A stretch of DNA of 64,000 nt from JAGVPT01 sp963717445. GTDB lineage: Bacteria > Bacteroidota > Ignavibacteria > UBA10030 > UBA8401. The stretch is taken from assembly GCA_963717445.1 (NCBI GenBank), contig OY970334.1, positions 2,852,001 to 2,916,000 on the forward strand, given 5' to 3'. A program made the position numbers and the translations under genes. Each line of letters begins with the position of its first letter. Within the stretch, counting starts at the first letter, position 1. The notes under the pieces are model-generated. The model was not told where the DNA came from. It saw only the letters and a program-made list of their open reading frames with translations, and did not search any database. Shown here piece after piece: positions 25,883-34,697 of this stretch.

Positions 25883-27091
25883 ATGTTGATGATGAGCGTA
25901 CCAGGATTAGATTCAGAAACAGCTAAGTTTACTCAGGCTCTCTATAATTCGTACGAAGCCTATAAAGTAAAAGAAGTGACATCCAGGCGGCTCACACAAA
26001 GCGCCATGATGAATATTCTGGCGAGGCTGCAGACATCATTGAAAAACATTCTCAACATCGATCACATCGGGGAATCCTCCGAAGGACGTGCCATCAATTT
26101 ATTGTCGATAGGCGCCGGGAAAAAGAAAATCTTCATGTGGTCCCAAATGCACGGGGATGAACCCACGGCAACGATGGGTTTACTCGACATGCTTTCGTAT
26201 ATCAGCAAGAATCACACAACGCCGGAGGTCAAGAAAATTCTCTCAGAAACCTCCATCCTGATTATTCCCATGTTAAATCCGGACGGTGCAGAACGATTTC
26301 AACGGCGTAGCGTTCACGGAATCGACATTAACCGGGATGCGTTGCAACTGCAGACAAAGGAAGCGAAACTGCTAAAACAAACGCGCGATAAATATTCGCC
26401 GGAATTTGGTTTCAATCTTCATGACCAGGAACCGCGCTATACCGTTGGATCAACGGGGAAAGTAGCTACCATCGCGCTGCTCGCGCCGACCTACGATTAT
26501 GCAAAGAGCGACAATGCAGTTCGCCTTCGCGCAAAACAAATTGCCGCCTCGCTCGTCGATATTTTTTCCCCTTTCATTGAAGGGCATATTTCGCGCTACG
26601 ACGACTCGTTCGAAGCGCGGGCCTTTGGCGATAATATTCAAAAATGGGGAACGAGCACCGTGTTGATCGAATCTGGCGGGTCGGTGGGCGATCCGGAAAA
26701 AATGTCTATCCGTAAACTGAACTGTGTGGCTCTTCTTGGAATTTGTTACTCCATTGCAACCGGTGAGTACGGACATGCCGATGTTTCCCGGTACGAGCGA
26801 CTTCCGGAAAACACGAAAAACCTTTATGATTTCATTATTCGCGGAATAAGGTTGACGTTTGCAAATGGTGTCGCGCCCGTTGTCGTTGACGTCGGGATCA
26901 ATACTGAAGAATCGGTTGATGGGAAGGGAATCGTTCGGCAAAAAAATAAGATTGTCGATATCGGCGACCTGAGCGGGTATTCGTCATTCCACGCGTTCGA
27001 TGCAAAAGGAAAATCGGTCGACGGAAGCGAGATTGTCATGGAGGGTGTTGTTGACCTGGAAAAATTGGTTTTAGGGATGAAAAGATGCTGA
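25883..27091 (+). CDS. M14 family zinc carboxypeptidase-like protein
   Basis: The 402-residue protein has the M14 zinc site: His and Glu in QMHGDEPTAT (HxxE), the substrate arginine region NPDGAERFQRR with DINRDA, the second zinc His in FNLHDQEPR, and the catalytic Glu in TVLIESGG. The first ~50 residues are a helical lead-in, and no signal peptide is seen, so it is probably cytoplasmic. The C-terminal ~110 residues are a beta-rich domain not needed for catalysis. Related proteins act on peptides or N-acyl amino acids; the substrate is unknown. ATG start, weak ribosome-binding site. It converges with tmk. Confidence 0.82.
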   Translation: MLMMSVPGLDSETAKFTQALYNSYEAYKVKEVTSRRLTQSAMMNILARLQTSLKNILNIDHIGESSEGRAINLLSIGAGKKKIFMWSQMHGDEPTATMGLLDMLSYISKNHTTPEVKKILSETSILIIPMLNPDGAERFQRRSVHGIDINRDALQLQTKEAKLLKQTRDKYSPEFGFNLHDQEPRYTVGSTGKVATIALLAPTYDYAKSDNAVRLRAKQIAASLVDIFSPFIEGHISRYDDSFEARAFGDNIQKWGTSTVLIESGGSVGDPEKMSIRKLNCVALLGICYSIATGEYGHADVSRYERLPENTKNLYDFIIRGIRLTFANGVAPVVVDVGINTEESVDGKGIVRQKNKIVDIGDLSGYSSFHAFDAKGKSVDGSEIVMEGVVDLEKLVLGMKRC

Positions 27092-27118
27092 CCCATCGTT
27101 TTGCGGGAAAAGTAATCT

Positions 27119-27745
27119 TCAGGTTCTTTTTCGAGGCAGGCGCCCAGCGAGAGATTTCCAAATTTCTTTCTGAACAACATCGACCGGCAGCGAACCGTCG
27201 ATGAGTAAAACACGTTTCGGTTCTTCCTTTGCAAGTTCGAGATATCCCTGGCGAACCTTTTCATAGAATTCGCGCCCTCCGCTTTCCATCCTGTCAATTG
27301 CCACACCGCTTCTGTGCCGCCGCTCGACAATTTCATCGATCGGGACATCGATCAAAAACGTGATCTCCGGAAGCAATCCGAATGTTGCCACCGCATTAAT
27401 CGTTTTCACAGCGCCAATCCTCAAACCCCTCCCGAAGCCCTGGTACGCGGTCGTCGAATCGACATAACGGTCGCAGATGACAATCTTTAAATCGAGCAGT
27501 GCCGGTTTGATCACCTGGCTGACAAGCTGCGCCCGTGCTGCCGAGAAGAGGAACAGCTCGGTAATTTGGCTCATGCCGAGATTTTTTTTGTCCAATAGTA
27601 TTTCCCGGATGCGCTCAGAAATCTCTGTTCCGCCCGGCTCCCGAAAAAACTCTACAATATAATTTTGATCCCGAAGTTTTTCAGCGAGAAGGGATGCTTG
27701 CGTGGTTTTGCCGGAACCGTCTAATCCTTCGAAAGAAATGAACAT
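27119..27745 (-). CDS. tmk: Thymidylate kinase
   Basis: Tmk phosphorylates dTMP to dTDP. The 208-residue protein has the P-loop GLDGSGKT at 7-14, the DRY motif in ICDRYVDSTTAYQG, and FREPGGTEISERIR with the LID-type arginines. The lid segment RRHRSGVAIDRMESG is present. It is a single-gene unit, convergent with the M14 gene. Confidence 0.95.
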   Translation of the reverse strand: MFISFEGLDGSGKTTQASLLAEKLRDQNYIVEFFREPGGTEISERIREILLDKKNLGMSQITELFLFSAARAQLVSQVIKPALLDLKIVICDRYVDSTTAYQGFGRGLRIGAVKTINAVATFGLLPEITFLIDVPIDEIVERRHRSGVAIDRMESGGREFYEKVRQGYLELAKEEPKRVLLIDGSLPVDVVQKEIWKSLAGRLPRKRT

Positions 27746-27928
27746 CGTGCCTTACCCTATATTTGTTGGATTATGGTACTTAATTTAGGTTGATTTTGCA
27801 AGGAAGGCCGCAATGAGCCTTCACTTAAGCGTTGAGGTAGCGTTGCACGTTGAAGGTTATTGCCTCGGCACAAAAGCCCCGCAATGATTACTCTTCAAAA
27901 AAGAAACCAAAACATAACATTACTAACG

Positions 27929-27957
27929 TTGACACTACATTCCAGATTTGCTATAAT
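27929..27957 (+). promoter_or_regulatory. Consensus sigma70-type promoter of the Yip1-like gene
   Basis: TTGACA (27929-27934) and TATAAT (27952-27957) are both perfect consensus, 17 bases apart, and 55 bases before the ATG at 28012. The rest of the 266-base gap (27746-28011) holds nothing else recognisable. Confidence 0.85.
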
Positions 27958-28011
27958 TGACCCGAGGCATCAGTTAACTCATTTTTGCTTTCCTACCGAA
28001 AGGAGCCAATT

Positions 28012-28776
28012 ATGGATGAAGTGAATACAACACCGCCAGTTTCAGAAGGAAGTTCTGAAATGTCTTTTACCGATAAATTGATGAACGTTTTTTCTGCACC
28101 GGGTGAGTTGTTTGAAAATGTTGCCAAATCGGAAAAGCAAGCCTCCAATTGGTCGGTGCCTCTTATTCTAACAATGATTGTGAGCGTCATCTTTGTGTTG
28201 GTTGCATTCTCTCAGGCTCCGATTCAGGACCAGATGCGGGAGCAACAAGAAAAGTCGTTTCAGAAGAAAATCGACAGTGGAAAGCTAACGCAGGAAAAGG
28301 CAGACCAGGCCGCGGCGGTGATTCCAAAGGCTGGCTCACCACTGTTCATGATTATAGGCTCCGTGTTCGCAGTAGCCATAACGGCGATTATGTTGTTTGG
28401 GTCTACTCTTGCATTCTGGCTCGTAGGGAGATGGGGTTTCAAATCGTCGGCATCGTACGGAAAAACCCTCGAAGTGGTTGGACTGTCGATGTACATTTCT
28501 GTGCTTGGATCGATCATCACATTGCTCCTTGTTGTCGCGATGGGTTCGCTTTACGCGACGCCCAGCCTTGCCCTCCTGGTTTCTCAATATGATCCGACAA
28601 ATACTCTCCACAAGTTTCTTAGCTCTATAAGCGTGTTCACTTTTTGGTATCTTGCAGTTATCTCGATTGGATTGGGGAAGATATTTTCGGCCTCAACGGG
28701 AAAAGCGCTTGCGGCGGTAGGCGTCTTATGGGTGTTGTTTACGGCAGCTTCTGTGTTTATCAGTTTTGGTGGCTAA
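28012..28776 (+). CDS. Yip1/YIF1-like family membrane protein
   Basis: The 254-residue protein has an N-terminal soluble segment (FTDKLMNVFSAPGELFENVAK, the typical Yip1-domain entry of bacterial members) and about five membrane segments: SVPLILTMIVSVIFVLVAF, LFMIIGSVFAVAITAIMLFG, YISVLGSIITLLLVVAMG, and two near the C-terminus. The start at ATG 28012 has AAAGGAG 6 bases upstream, and a perfect promoter precedes it. The function in bacteria is unknown. It converges with priA with only 5 bases between stops. Confidence 0.75.
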   Translation: MDEVNTTPPVSEGSSEMSFTDKLMNVFSAPGELFENVAKSEKQASNWSVPLILTMIVSVIFVLVAFSQAPIQDQMREQQEKSFQKKIDSGKLTQEKADQAAAVIPKAGSPLFMIIGSVFAVAITAIMLFGSTLAFWLVGRWGFKSSASYGKTLEVVGLSMYISVLGSIITLLLVVAMGSLYATPSLALLVSQYDPTNTLHKFLSSISVFTFWYLAVISIGLGKIFSASTGKALAAVGVLWVLFTAASVFISFGG

Positions 28777-28781
28777 CGGCG

Positions 28782-31295
28782 TTACATGATTCCTTGCGGG
28801 TCAACGTCGATAATGAATTGGACACCGCGTTGAACGTTAGAGGATGAAGAAATTTCTTGAACGGCCCGGGTGACTGCATTCCGGACAGATGCAGCATTCG
28901 GGTCGTTCGCTTTTACTGCTTTGACAATAACCTGCCATCGATAATTGTTTTTGATCTTTGAAATTACCGCCGCTGCCGGCCCCAAAATAATGGATTGTGG
29001 GGAAATGCTCTTTAGCCGTATGGCAAATTTTTCAGCAGCGTCGCAGACTCTTTTTTCATCGGGACCTTTACATTCGACCAGCACAAGCCGTGCAAACGGT
29101 GGGTACATGGCCGACTGCCTGTACTGCAGCTCCTCTTCATAGAATCCACGGTAATTATGGTCGATGACATACTTGAGGCTGTAATGGCCCGCCTGGTAAC
29201 TTTGGATGACCACTTCTCCTTTCAGCGAACTTCGCCCGGCTCTCCCGGCCACTTGCGTCAATAATTGAAACGTACGCTCTGCAGAGCGAAAATCGGGGAG
29301 CAGTATTTGCGTATCGGCGGAAATTACTCCGACAAGCGTCACGCGCGGAAAGTCTAATCCCTTTGCAACCATTTGTGTCCCGAGTAAGATGTCTGCCTCG
29401 CCTTTTCCGAATTGCTGAAGAATTTTATCGTGTGAGCCTTTTCGCGTCGTTGTATCCAAATCCATGCGTAACACTTTCGCACCGGGAAACAATTCTGCCA
29501 GATCTTGTTCGACGCGTTGTGTTCCGAATCCCTGGAGTTTCAATTGAATTCCTTTACACTGCGCGCACACATTCGGTAGCGGCTTCACCGAACCGCAGTA
29601 GTGACAGCGCAAATGTTTTTTGACGAGATGGTACGTCATGGTAACGTCGCATTGTTCACACCGCTCAACGTATCCACATTCAAGACATTCGATGAACGGC
29701 GCGAAACCCCGTCGATTCTGCAGAAGAATAATTCCTTCGCCTTTGCATATCCTGTCGCGGATTTTGTCCTCAAGCAAGAAAGAAATCGAATGGAACCCCT
29801 TTTCAAAAGCTTTTTTCCCGATTTTCACAGCCTGTTCTTTCATTGCAACATAACGCCGCTTATGTTCATCCCCCATGTCGACGAGGCTGATCGAAGGGAG
29901 AACAGCGGCGTCAATTCGATCGGGTAATTCTAGGAGGGTGTATTTTTCCGTCTGCGCATTATGGAACGATTCAATCGAAGGTGTCGCGGAGCCGAGGACG
30001 GTGACTGCATTCGCAAAATTCGCACGAATAATTGCGACATCCCTCGCGTTGTAACGGGGAGCGGTGTCGAACTGTTTATACGAAGCTTCATGTTCTTCAT
30101 CGACCACAATGAGGCCGAGGTTTGCAAGCGGTGCAAAAATCGCTGAGCGGGGGCCGATCACAATTTTGTATTTACCGCTGCGGCAAAATCTCCAGGCGTC
30201 GTAACGTTCGCCGTCCGACATGCGACTGTGCATGACGGCCACGGAGTCTCCAAAGTGCAGCCGGAAACGCCGGACAATTTGCGGCGTCAGAGAAATCTCG
30301 GGGACGAGAACAACGGCGGTTTTTCCTTTCGTAAGCACTTCGCGTATCGCTTCGATGTACACTTGTGTTTTACCGCTTCCCGTAATTCCGTGCAGCAAAA
30401 ATGTTTTTGAGGCGCCCGACTTGATCGATGCACCGATTTCCTGCAACGCATGTCGTTGATGGGACGTTAATTGCACGGGCAGAATGGGTGATGCACCCGC
30501 TCCCGGCGAAAAAACTATTGACCGTTCAACCTCTTGTTGAATGACCTCGACAATATTTTTTTTAATGAATCCCTTCAACGAGGAGAGTGAAGAGCCGGTT
30601 TCCTTGAGGAGAGAACGAAGCGGATACGGTTCGTCCGTCAGTTGCACGATGTGGGCAAGAAGCTTTTGTTGCGACCTTCCCGTCGGTGCAAAATTATCCG
30701 GGATGGTTTTCTTTACGAGAAACTTTTCGAGTTTTGGTTTTGTTCTCGCGGCCGATACACGGTCACTTACTTCAATGATGCCCGCATCGGCTAGGTCCGA
30801 TAAAATAGAATAGATGCCTTTGATCTTTGTTTTTTTATGGAGCTGCGAGATGGAAAGACTTCTCTCTTTTGACAACGCATTGATAACTTTTGTCCGTTGT
30901 GGTGCAGAAATTTCAAAACGGGCGAGTTTATGAGGGTTGACAGGCTGTTTCAACGATATCGATTTTTTATTCTCAATCGAAATTCCCTGGGGAAGGAACG
31001 CTTTCAACACTTCTCCCAGCGGGGCGGCGTAATATTCAGCAATCCAGGTGCCGAGCTTCATTAATTCTTGAGAGATGGCAGGGGCAGCATCAAGCGCGTC
31101 ATAAATCGGCTTCAGTGTGTTGACGGATGTTGTCGATGGAAATCCGACTACGACACCGGAAATCGTTTTTTTCCCAAAAGGGACGAGCACGCGGCTTCCG
31201 GTGCCGATACGTTGAGCTATGTCGGGGGGTACAGTGTACGTGAACGATTGAAACAGCGGAAGGGGCAGTGCAACGTCAACAAGAATTTGTTTCAT
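28782..31295 (-). CDS. priA: Primosomal protein N' (replication restart helicase PriA)
   Basis: PriA reloads the replisome at stalled forks. The 837-residue protein has an N-terminal 3'-DNA-binding domain (VDVALPLPLFQSFTYTVP), Walker A GITGSGKTQVY, Walker B VVDEEHE, and GSATPS. The zinc-binding region has CLECGYVERCEQCD and CHYCG...CAQCKG, followed by helicase motifs (GTQMVAKGLDFP, QVAGRAGRS). The start ATG lies inside the end of larC (20-base overlap). Confidence 0.96.
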   Translation of the reverse strand: MKQILVDVALPLPLFQSFTYTVPPDIAQRIGTGSRVLVPFGKKTISGVVVGFPSTTSVNTLKPIYDALDAAPAISQELMKLGTWIAEYYAAPLGEVLKAFLPQGISIENKKSISLKQPVNPHKLARFEISAPQRTKVINALSKERSLSISQLHKKTKIKGIYSILSDLADAGIIEVSDRVSAARTKPKLEKFLVKKTIPDNFAPTGRSQQKLLAHIVQLTDEPYPLRSLLKETGSSLSSLKGFIKKNIVEVIQQEVERSIVFSPGAGASPILPVQLTSHQRHALQEIGASIKSGASKTFLLHGITGSGKTQVYIEAIREVLTKGKTAVVLVPEISLTPQIVRRFRLHFGDSVAVMHSRMSDGERYDAWRFCRSGKYKIVIGPRSAIFAPLANLGLIVVDEEHEASYKQFDTAPRYNARDVAIIRANFANAVTVLGSATPSIESFHNAQTEKYTLLELPDRIDAAVLPSISLVDMGDEHKRRYVAMKEQAVKIGKKAFEKGFHSISFLLEDKIRDRICKGEGIILLQNRRGFAPFIECLECGYVERCEQCDVTMTYHLVKKHLRCHYCGSVKPLPNVCAQCKGIQLKLQGFGTQRVEQDLAELFPGAKVLRMDLDTTTRKGSHDKILQQFGKGEADILLGTQMVAKGLDFPRVTLVGVISADTQILLPDFRSAERTFQLLTQVAGRAGRSSLKGEVVIQSYQAGHYSLKYVIDHNYRGFYEEELQYRQSAMYPPFARLVLVECKGPDEKRVCDAAEKFAIRLKSISPQSIILGPAAAVISKIKNNYRWQVIVKAVKANDPNAASVRNAVTRAVQEISSSSNVQRGVQFIIDVDPQGIM

Positions 31296-32571
31296 GGCAG
31301 CAGTGTGGAGGGGACGGACAGCGCTTTACAAAAGTCCTGCCTCGACTTGTTTGTAGACGTTCGAGCAATGGAATATTTTTTTTGACGGCAATACGCCTGC
31401 ATTCTTCAAATTCCGGCGATAGCCGCTCAACACCGTTGATCGTAATGACTTTTACTTTCATCTCCCCGAACAGGGTCTTCACGGTTTTTGAGGAACGCTG
31501 CAGCTTGCGCCGTTCCACGGGTTGAATGCGCACGCCAAGCGTGCTCGTTTCCGCAAAGATGACTTTCAGCACGGCATCGAGTTTGCCCCTGTTGACAAGC
31601 GCCGAAAGTAGAATTCCCGGCCTCCCTTTCTTCATGACGATCGGTATCATGAACGCGTCATGGGCTCCGTCGGCAAGAAGCCGCTCAAGCACGAAAGGGA
31701 AAACTTCCGGGTTCATGTTATCGATATTTGTTTCAACGGTAACAAGTTCATCGTGGTCGTGCCCCTCTTCGAGTTCGCCGATGAAGATTCGGAGCAGGTT
31801 CGGTAGCTGCGGGATGTCTCGCGTACCTGTTCCATATCCGATGGATTTTACGCGCAATTGTTCCATCGACAACATACCCGATGAAAGTGCTTTAATAATG
31901 CCTGCCCCCGTCGGTGTCGTGAGCTCGAACGGAACGTCTGTCAACATTGTGCGATACTCTTTTAGAATTTCGACCGTTGCCGGAGTCGGGTTAGGCATTT
32001 TCCCATGCTGGGTATTTACAAAACCGCCGTTTCCCAGCTTGATGGGAGACGAATAGGCAGCTTCGATCCCAAAATACTCCATGCAAATGGCCGTGCCGGC
32101 AATATCCACAATCGAATCAACGGCGCCCACTTCATGAAAATGTATTTCATCGAGCGTTGTATTGTGAATCTTTGCTTCCGCCATGCCGATGATAGTGAAG
32201 ATTTTTGAAGCCCGGTCCTTGACTCTCGCTGCAAGAGTCGATTTTTCAATGAGTGCGAGAATGTCCTTGAGGCTTCTCGAATGGTGCGGATGAGCGACGC
32301 TGCCGAGATGATGTGAGTGGGTATCGTTGGAATGATGATGTTCGTGGGAGTGAGGTTCCGCAATTTCGGTTTCTCCTTCAACCATGACGCTCAACTTCAT
32401 CGCGGCAATTGCATTCCGTTCAATGATTTTTTGCCCGAGCGAGTATCCCTCTACAGGAAGTTTTAACAACTCCTGACGGAGAAATTCCATCGGCACGCCG
32501 GCATGAACAAATGCTCCAAGTGTCATGTCGCCGCTTATGCCGCCAATAGTATCGAAATACGCAATCGTCAT
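31276..32571 (-). CDS. larC: Nickel pincer cofactor biosynthesis protein LarC
   Basis: LarC inserts nickel into the pyridinium dithiocarboxylate precursor to finish the nickel-pincer nucleotide, with CTP use shown for Lactobacillus LarC. The 431-residue protein starts YFDTIGGISGDMTLGAFV and has a His-rich loop near 75-100 (HSHEHHHSNDTHSHH) that may bind nickel. DEIHFHEVGAVDSIVDIAG and VETNIDNMNPEVF are family signatures. No larA, larB or larE is in the window, so its client enzyme is unknown here. It is a single frame in this sequence, whereas some species split larC in two. It overlaps priA. Confidence 0.93.
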   Translation of the reverse strand: MTIAYFDTIGGISGDMTLGAFVHAGVPMEFLRQELLKLPVEGYSLGQKIIERNAIAAMKLSVMVEGETEIAEPHSHEHHHSNDTHSHHLGSVAHPHHSRSLKDILALIEKSTLAARVKDRASKIFTIIGMAEAKIHNTTLDEIHFHEVGAVDSIVDIAGTAICMEYFGIEAAYSSPIKLGNGGFVNTQHGKMPNPTPATVEILKEYRTMLTDVPFELTTPTGAGIIKALSSGMLSMEQLRVKSIGYGTGTRDIPQLPNLLRIFIGELEEGHDHDELVTVETNIDNMNPEVFPFVLERLLADGAHDAFMIPIVMKKGRPGILLSALVNRGKLDAVLKVIFAETSTLGVRIQPVERRKLQRSSKTVKTLFGEMKVKVITINGVERLSPEFEECRRIAVKKNIPLLERLQTSRGRTFVKRCPSPPHCCHETNSC

Positions 32572-32687
32572 ACATTTGTGCCGATTTTCATCTGATTCTT
32601 TTTTGTAATATAGTAATTTTTTCCGAGGAACACGAGTAGCTCGAAGGGGGGTAGTGACTCGTTTTGAATGATCGTCTCGAAATCACC

Positions 32688-32715
32688 CTTCTTTCTCTGG
32701 CGCCAGAGAAAGAAG
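32688..32715. repeat. Perfect 28-bp palindrome inside element B
   Basis: CTTCTTTCTCTGGC is followed without a spacer by its exact complement GCCAGAGAAAGAAG. Confidence 0.9.
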
Positions 32716-33101
32716 CAAAGTCCCGCTGTACGGGATCCCGCCTTTCATATTTTTGGAAAGCGGGAAGAGCTTCTCGGAATCGGAATGCAGGCGATGCTTT
32801 CCCACACACAGCCGGGAGAAAACTGCTCCCGCTTGCCACCTGCACATGCCAGCCGTTTTCTCAACGCACGCATCGCCTCCCCACCCGCACTGCTGCCGAT
32901 TCCGAGGATACAGCACATGCAGCTTTTGCAACATTAATCGAAATCGTCAGGTCGGCGGGTGGGAAGGATTCAATCGAAGGGTTTCAATTTTGGCGCTTGA
33001 CCATCAAGCCAAAATATTCGATGCTCTCCTGCGCCGAAATTGACGGCATGTGTGGCTGGGATTGAATCCGTGTGTTACGATTTCGAGAGATTTCTTTGGT
33101 T

Positions 33102-33124
33102 ACTTTCTTTCTCGGAAAGAAAGT
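33102..33124. repeat. 10-bp perfect hairpin inside element B
   Basis: ACTTTCTTTC and GAAAGAAAGT flank a TCG loop. It lies about 50 bases from the right end of element B, roughly mirroring the palindrome about 40 bases from the left end, and shares the CTTTCTC/GAAAG sequence type. Confidence 0.85.
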
Positions 33125-33209
33125 GACGTACACTGACTCCAACAGACCTCAGACGCTCGTTTTTCTTTCTCAAAATGAGTCACTACCGGAGGGGGGCGAA
33201 GCTTAAGGA

Positions 33210-34490
33210 CTATGCCGGTGTGAGCAGCGGCGTGAGATATTTTAAAAATCGATCCGTGGCGCCGAGATTTTTCTCCACCAAGCGCCGTGCTTTTTTGCCG
33301 GCTTCCATTCTTTTTGATTCGTTTTCGAGGAGCGTGCGGAGAATCCGGTATAGATCTTTTTCGTCTTTGACAACGAACCCGCCTCCTTGCTCCGCAAGCG
33401 CAACGGCTTCCTGCGAATTGGTGTGTTTGGGCCCATAGAGGACGGGGAGCGAAAATGCAGCCGGTTCCAGGACGTTGTGTACTCCCTGACGGAAACTTCC
33501 TCCGACGTACGCAACGTGAGCATATTTGTAAAGGGGAACGAGAATGCCGACGCTGTCGACGAGGATCACTTTTTCACCGGCGTATTGATTCATTCCGGAG
33601 AACCGGATGAACGACGTTTGTCCTTCAAGACGGTACTCGATTTGTTCGAGGTGTTCGATCGTCGGTTCGTGCGGTACGAGGATGGTCAACAACTCGGGCA
33701 TTCTTTTTTGAGTCTTAAAAAGAACGGGGAGAACGACGTTATCATCGGCATCCCAGCTTTGGCCGACGACGAATATTTTCTTCCCTTTGATAACGCGATG
33801 AGAGAGAATGTGTTTCTTGGCCGCTTCATCGCTTCGCATTTTCACCTGGTCGAATCGGGTGTCGCCGATCGTTTCAACGACGGGGTGTGATAACGAAAAA
33901 TCGGCGAACGAGAGTCTGTCGCTGTCCGACACAGTAAGAATGAACGAGAGACAATTGTACAGGGCGCGGTGGAACTGTCGAACAAGAAATATTTTTCTTT
34001 TCGATTTTTTTTTCATCGTTGCATTTGCGATCATCGTCGGAATATTTCTTTTCTGCAACGCCCAGATCAGGTTTGGCCACACGTCGTAACGCACCATGAT
34101 GACCGCGGTCGGTTGAACGGTGTCGACGAAATGGTTGACCTGCCGGTAAGAATCAAACGGGAGGTATGAAATAATGTCCGCCAGCTTGTACGATTTTGAG
34201 TGTTCATACCCCGACGGCGAAAAAAACGTGGCGATAATGCTGACGCCGGGGTGCGATTGCTTTAAGGCTGCGATGATCGGTTTCGCTTGCTCGAATTCTC
34301 CCAGAGAAGAGGAATGAAACCAGAGCCGATGGTGCGAGTGCGAACGGTGAATGTCTTCTTTGATAATTTTTAAAAGATTTCGCCGGCCCCCGATTCCCTG
34401 GCGAATTTTTTCGTTGAAGAAGCCGCTGAGCTGGAATGCGCACCACATTGCCGGCACGATGAAAAAGTTATAAAGTATTTTCCAAACCAT
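33210..34490 (-). CDS. waaA: 3-deoxy-D-manno-octulosonic-acid transferase
   Basis: WaaA (KdtA) adds Kdo from CMP-Kdo to lipid A at the inner membrane, so the organism makes LPS. The 426-residue protein has an N-terminal hydrophobic anchor (WKILYNFFIVPAMWCAFQLSG), FHSSSLGEFEQAKP (family: H-A-S-x-GE), ATFFSPSGYE, and C-terminal GGSFRQGVHNVLEPAAFSLPVLYGP with EAVAL. I start it at ATG 34490, which gives the usual N-terminus; a GTG at 34577 would add 29 residues. It stands alone between element B and the sugar nucleotidyltransferase gene. Confidence 0.93.
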   Translation of the reverse strand: MVWKILYNFFIVPAMWCAFQLSGFFNEKIRQGIGGRRNLLKIIKEDIHRSHSHHRLWFHSSSLGEFEQAKPIIAALKQSHPGVSIIATFFSPSGYEHSKSYKLADIISYLPFDSYRQVNHFVDTVQPTAVIMVRYDVWPNLIWALQKRNIPTMIANATMKKKSKRKIFLVRQFHRALYNCLSFILTVSDSDRLSFADFSLSHPVVETIGDTRFDQVKMRSDEAAKKHILSHRVIKGKKIFVVGQSWDADDNVVLPVLFKTQKRMPELLTILVPHEPTIEHLEQIEYRLEGQTSFIRFSGMNQYAGEKVILVDSVGILVPLYKYAHVAYVGGSFRQGVHNVLEPAAFSLPVLYGPKHTNSQEAVALAEQGGGFVVKDEKDLYRILRTLLENESKRMEAGKKARRLVEKNLGATDRFLKYLTPLLTPA

Positions 34491-34645
34491 TTCGCAATAA
34501 GCCCGATAAAGTCCTGATTCATGAATCGCGAGCGGTAATGCAGAAGTTTCGCATTCTCGCGCCGTGGAGAATTGCACGTCAAATATAGTTAGGTCAAGCT
34601 ATTTGTGCAACGAGAAAGCCAAGAAATAATTTCGTTGTGCTTCGG

Positions 34646-34674
34646 TTGATTATCGCAGGGGAGTTCGGTATATT
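34646..34674 (+). promoter_or_regulatory. Putative promoter of the nucleotidyltransferase-metK-ahcY group
   Basis: TTGATT (34646-34651) and TATATT (34669-34674) are 17 bases apart and 23 bases before the first ATG. Confidence 0.6.
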
Positions 34675-34697
34675 AATGCTCCAAAAAAAGAAAAGGG

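Larger units (their letters stand above)
32650..33187. mobile_element. Element B: 538-bp non-coding MITE-like element with the same ends as element A
   Basis: Left end GGTAGTGACTCGTTTTG (32650-32666) and right end CAAAATGAGTCACTACC (33171-33187) are inverted repeats matching at 16 of 17. GAAGGGGGG (32643-32651) and GGAGGGGGG (33188-33196) resemble a 9-bp target duplication. No convincing protein is encoded; frames of up to 133 codons have no family resemblance. The inside is rich in palindromes: a perfect 28-bp one at 32688-32715, a 10-bp hairpin at 33102-33124, CGGGAG/CTCCCG, and a long imperfect pairing of GGAATCGG...GGCGATGC with GCATCGCC...CCGATTCC. Confidence 0.7.

Noticed and set aside
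32664..33065. 133-codon open frame inside element B
   Set aside because: Its translation follows palindromes and has no domain-like pattern; overlapping frames on both strands are equally long, as expected for structured GC-rich DNA.
32650..33187. Integron attC array or CRISPR
   Set aside because: There are several hairpins but no regular spacing, no repeated unit and no attC core sites or cassettes; no CRISPR-like direct repeats were seen anywhere.
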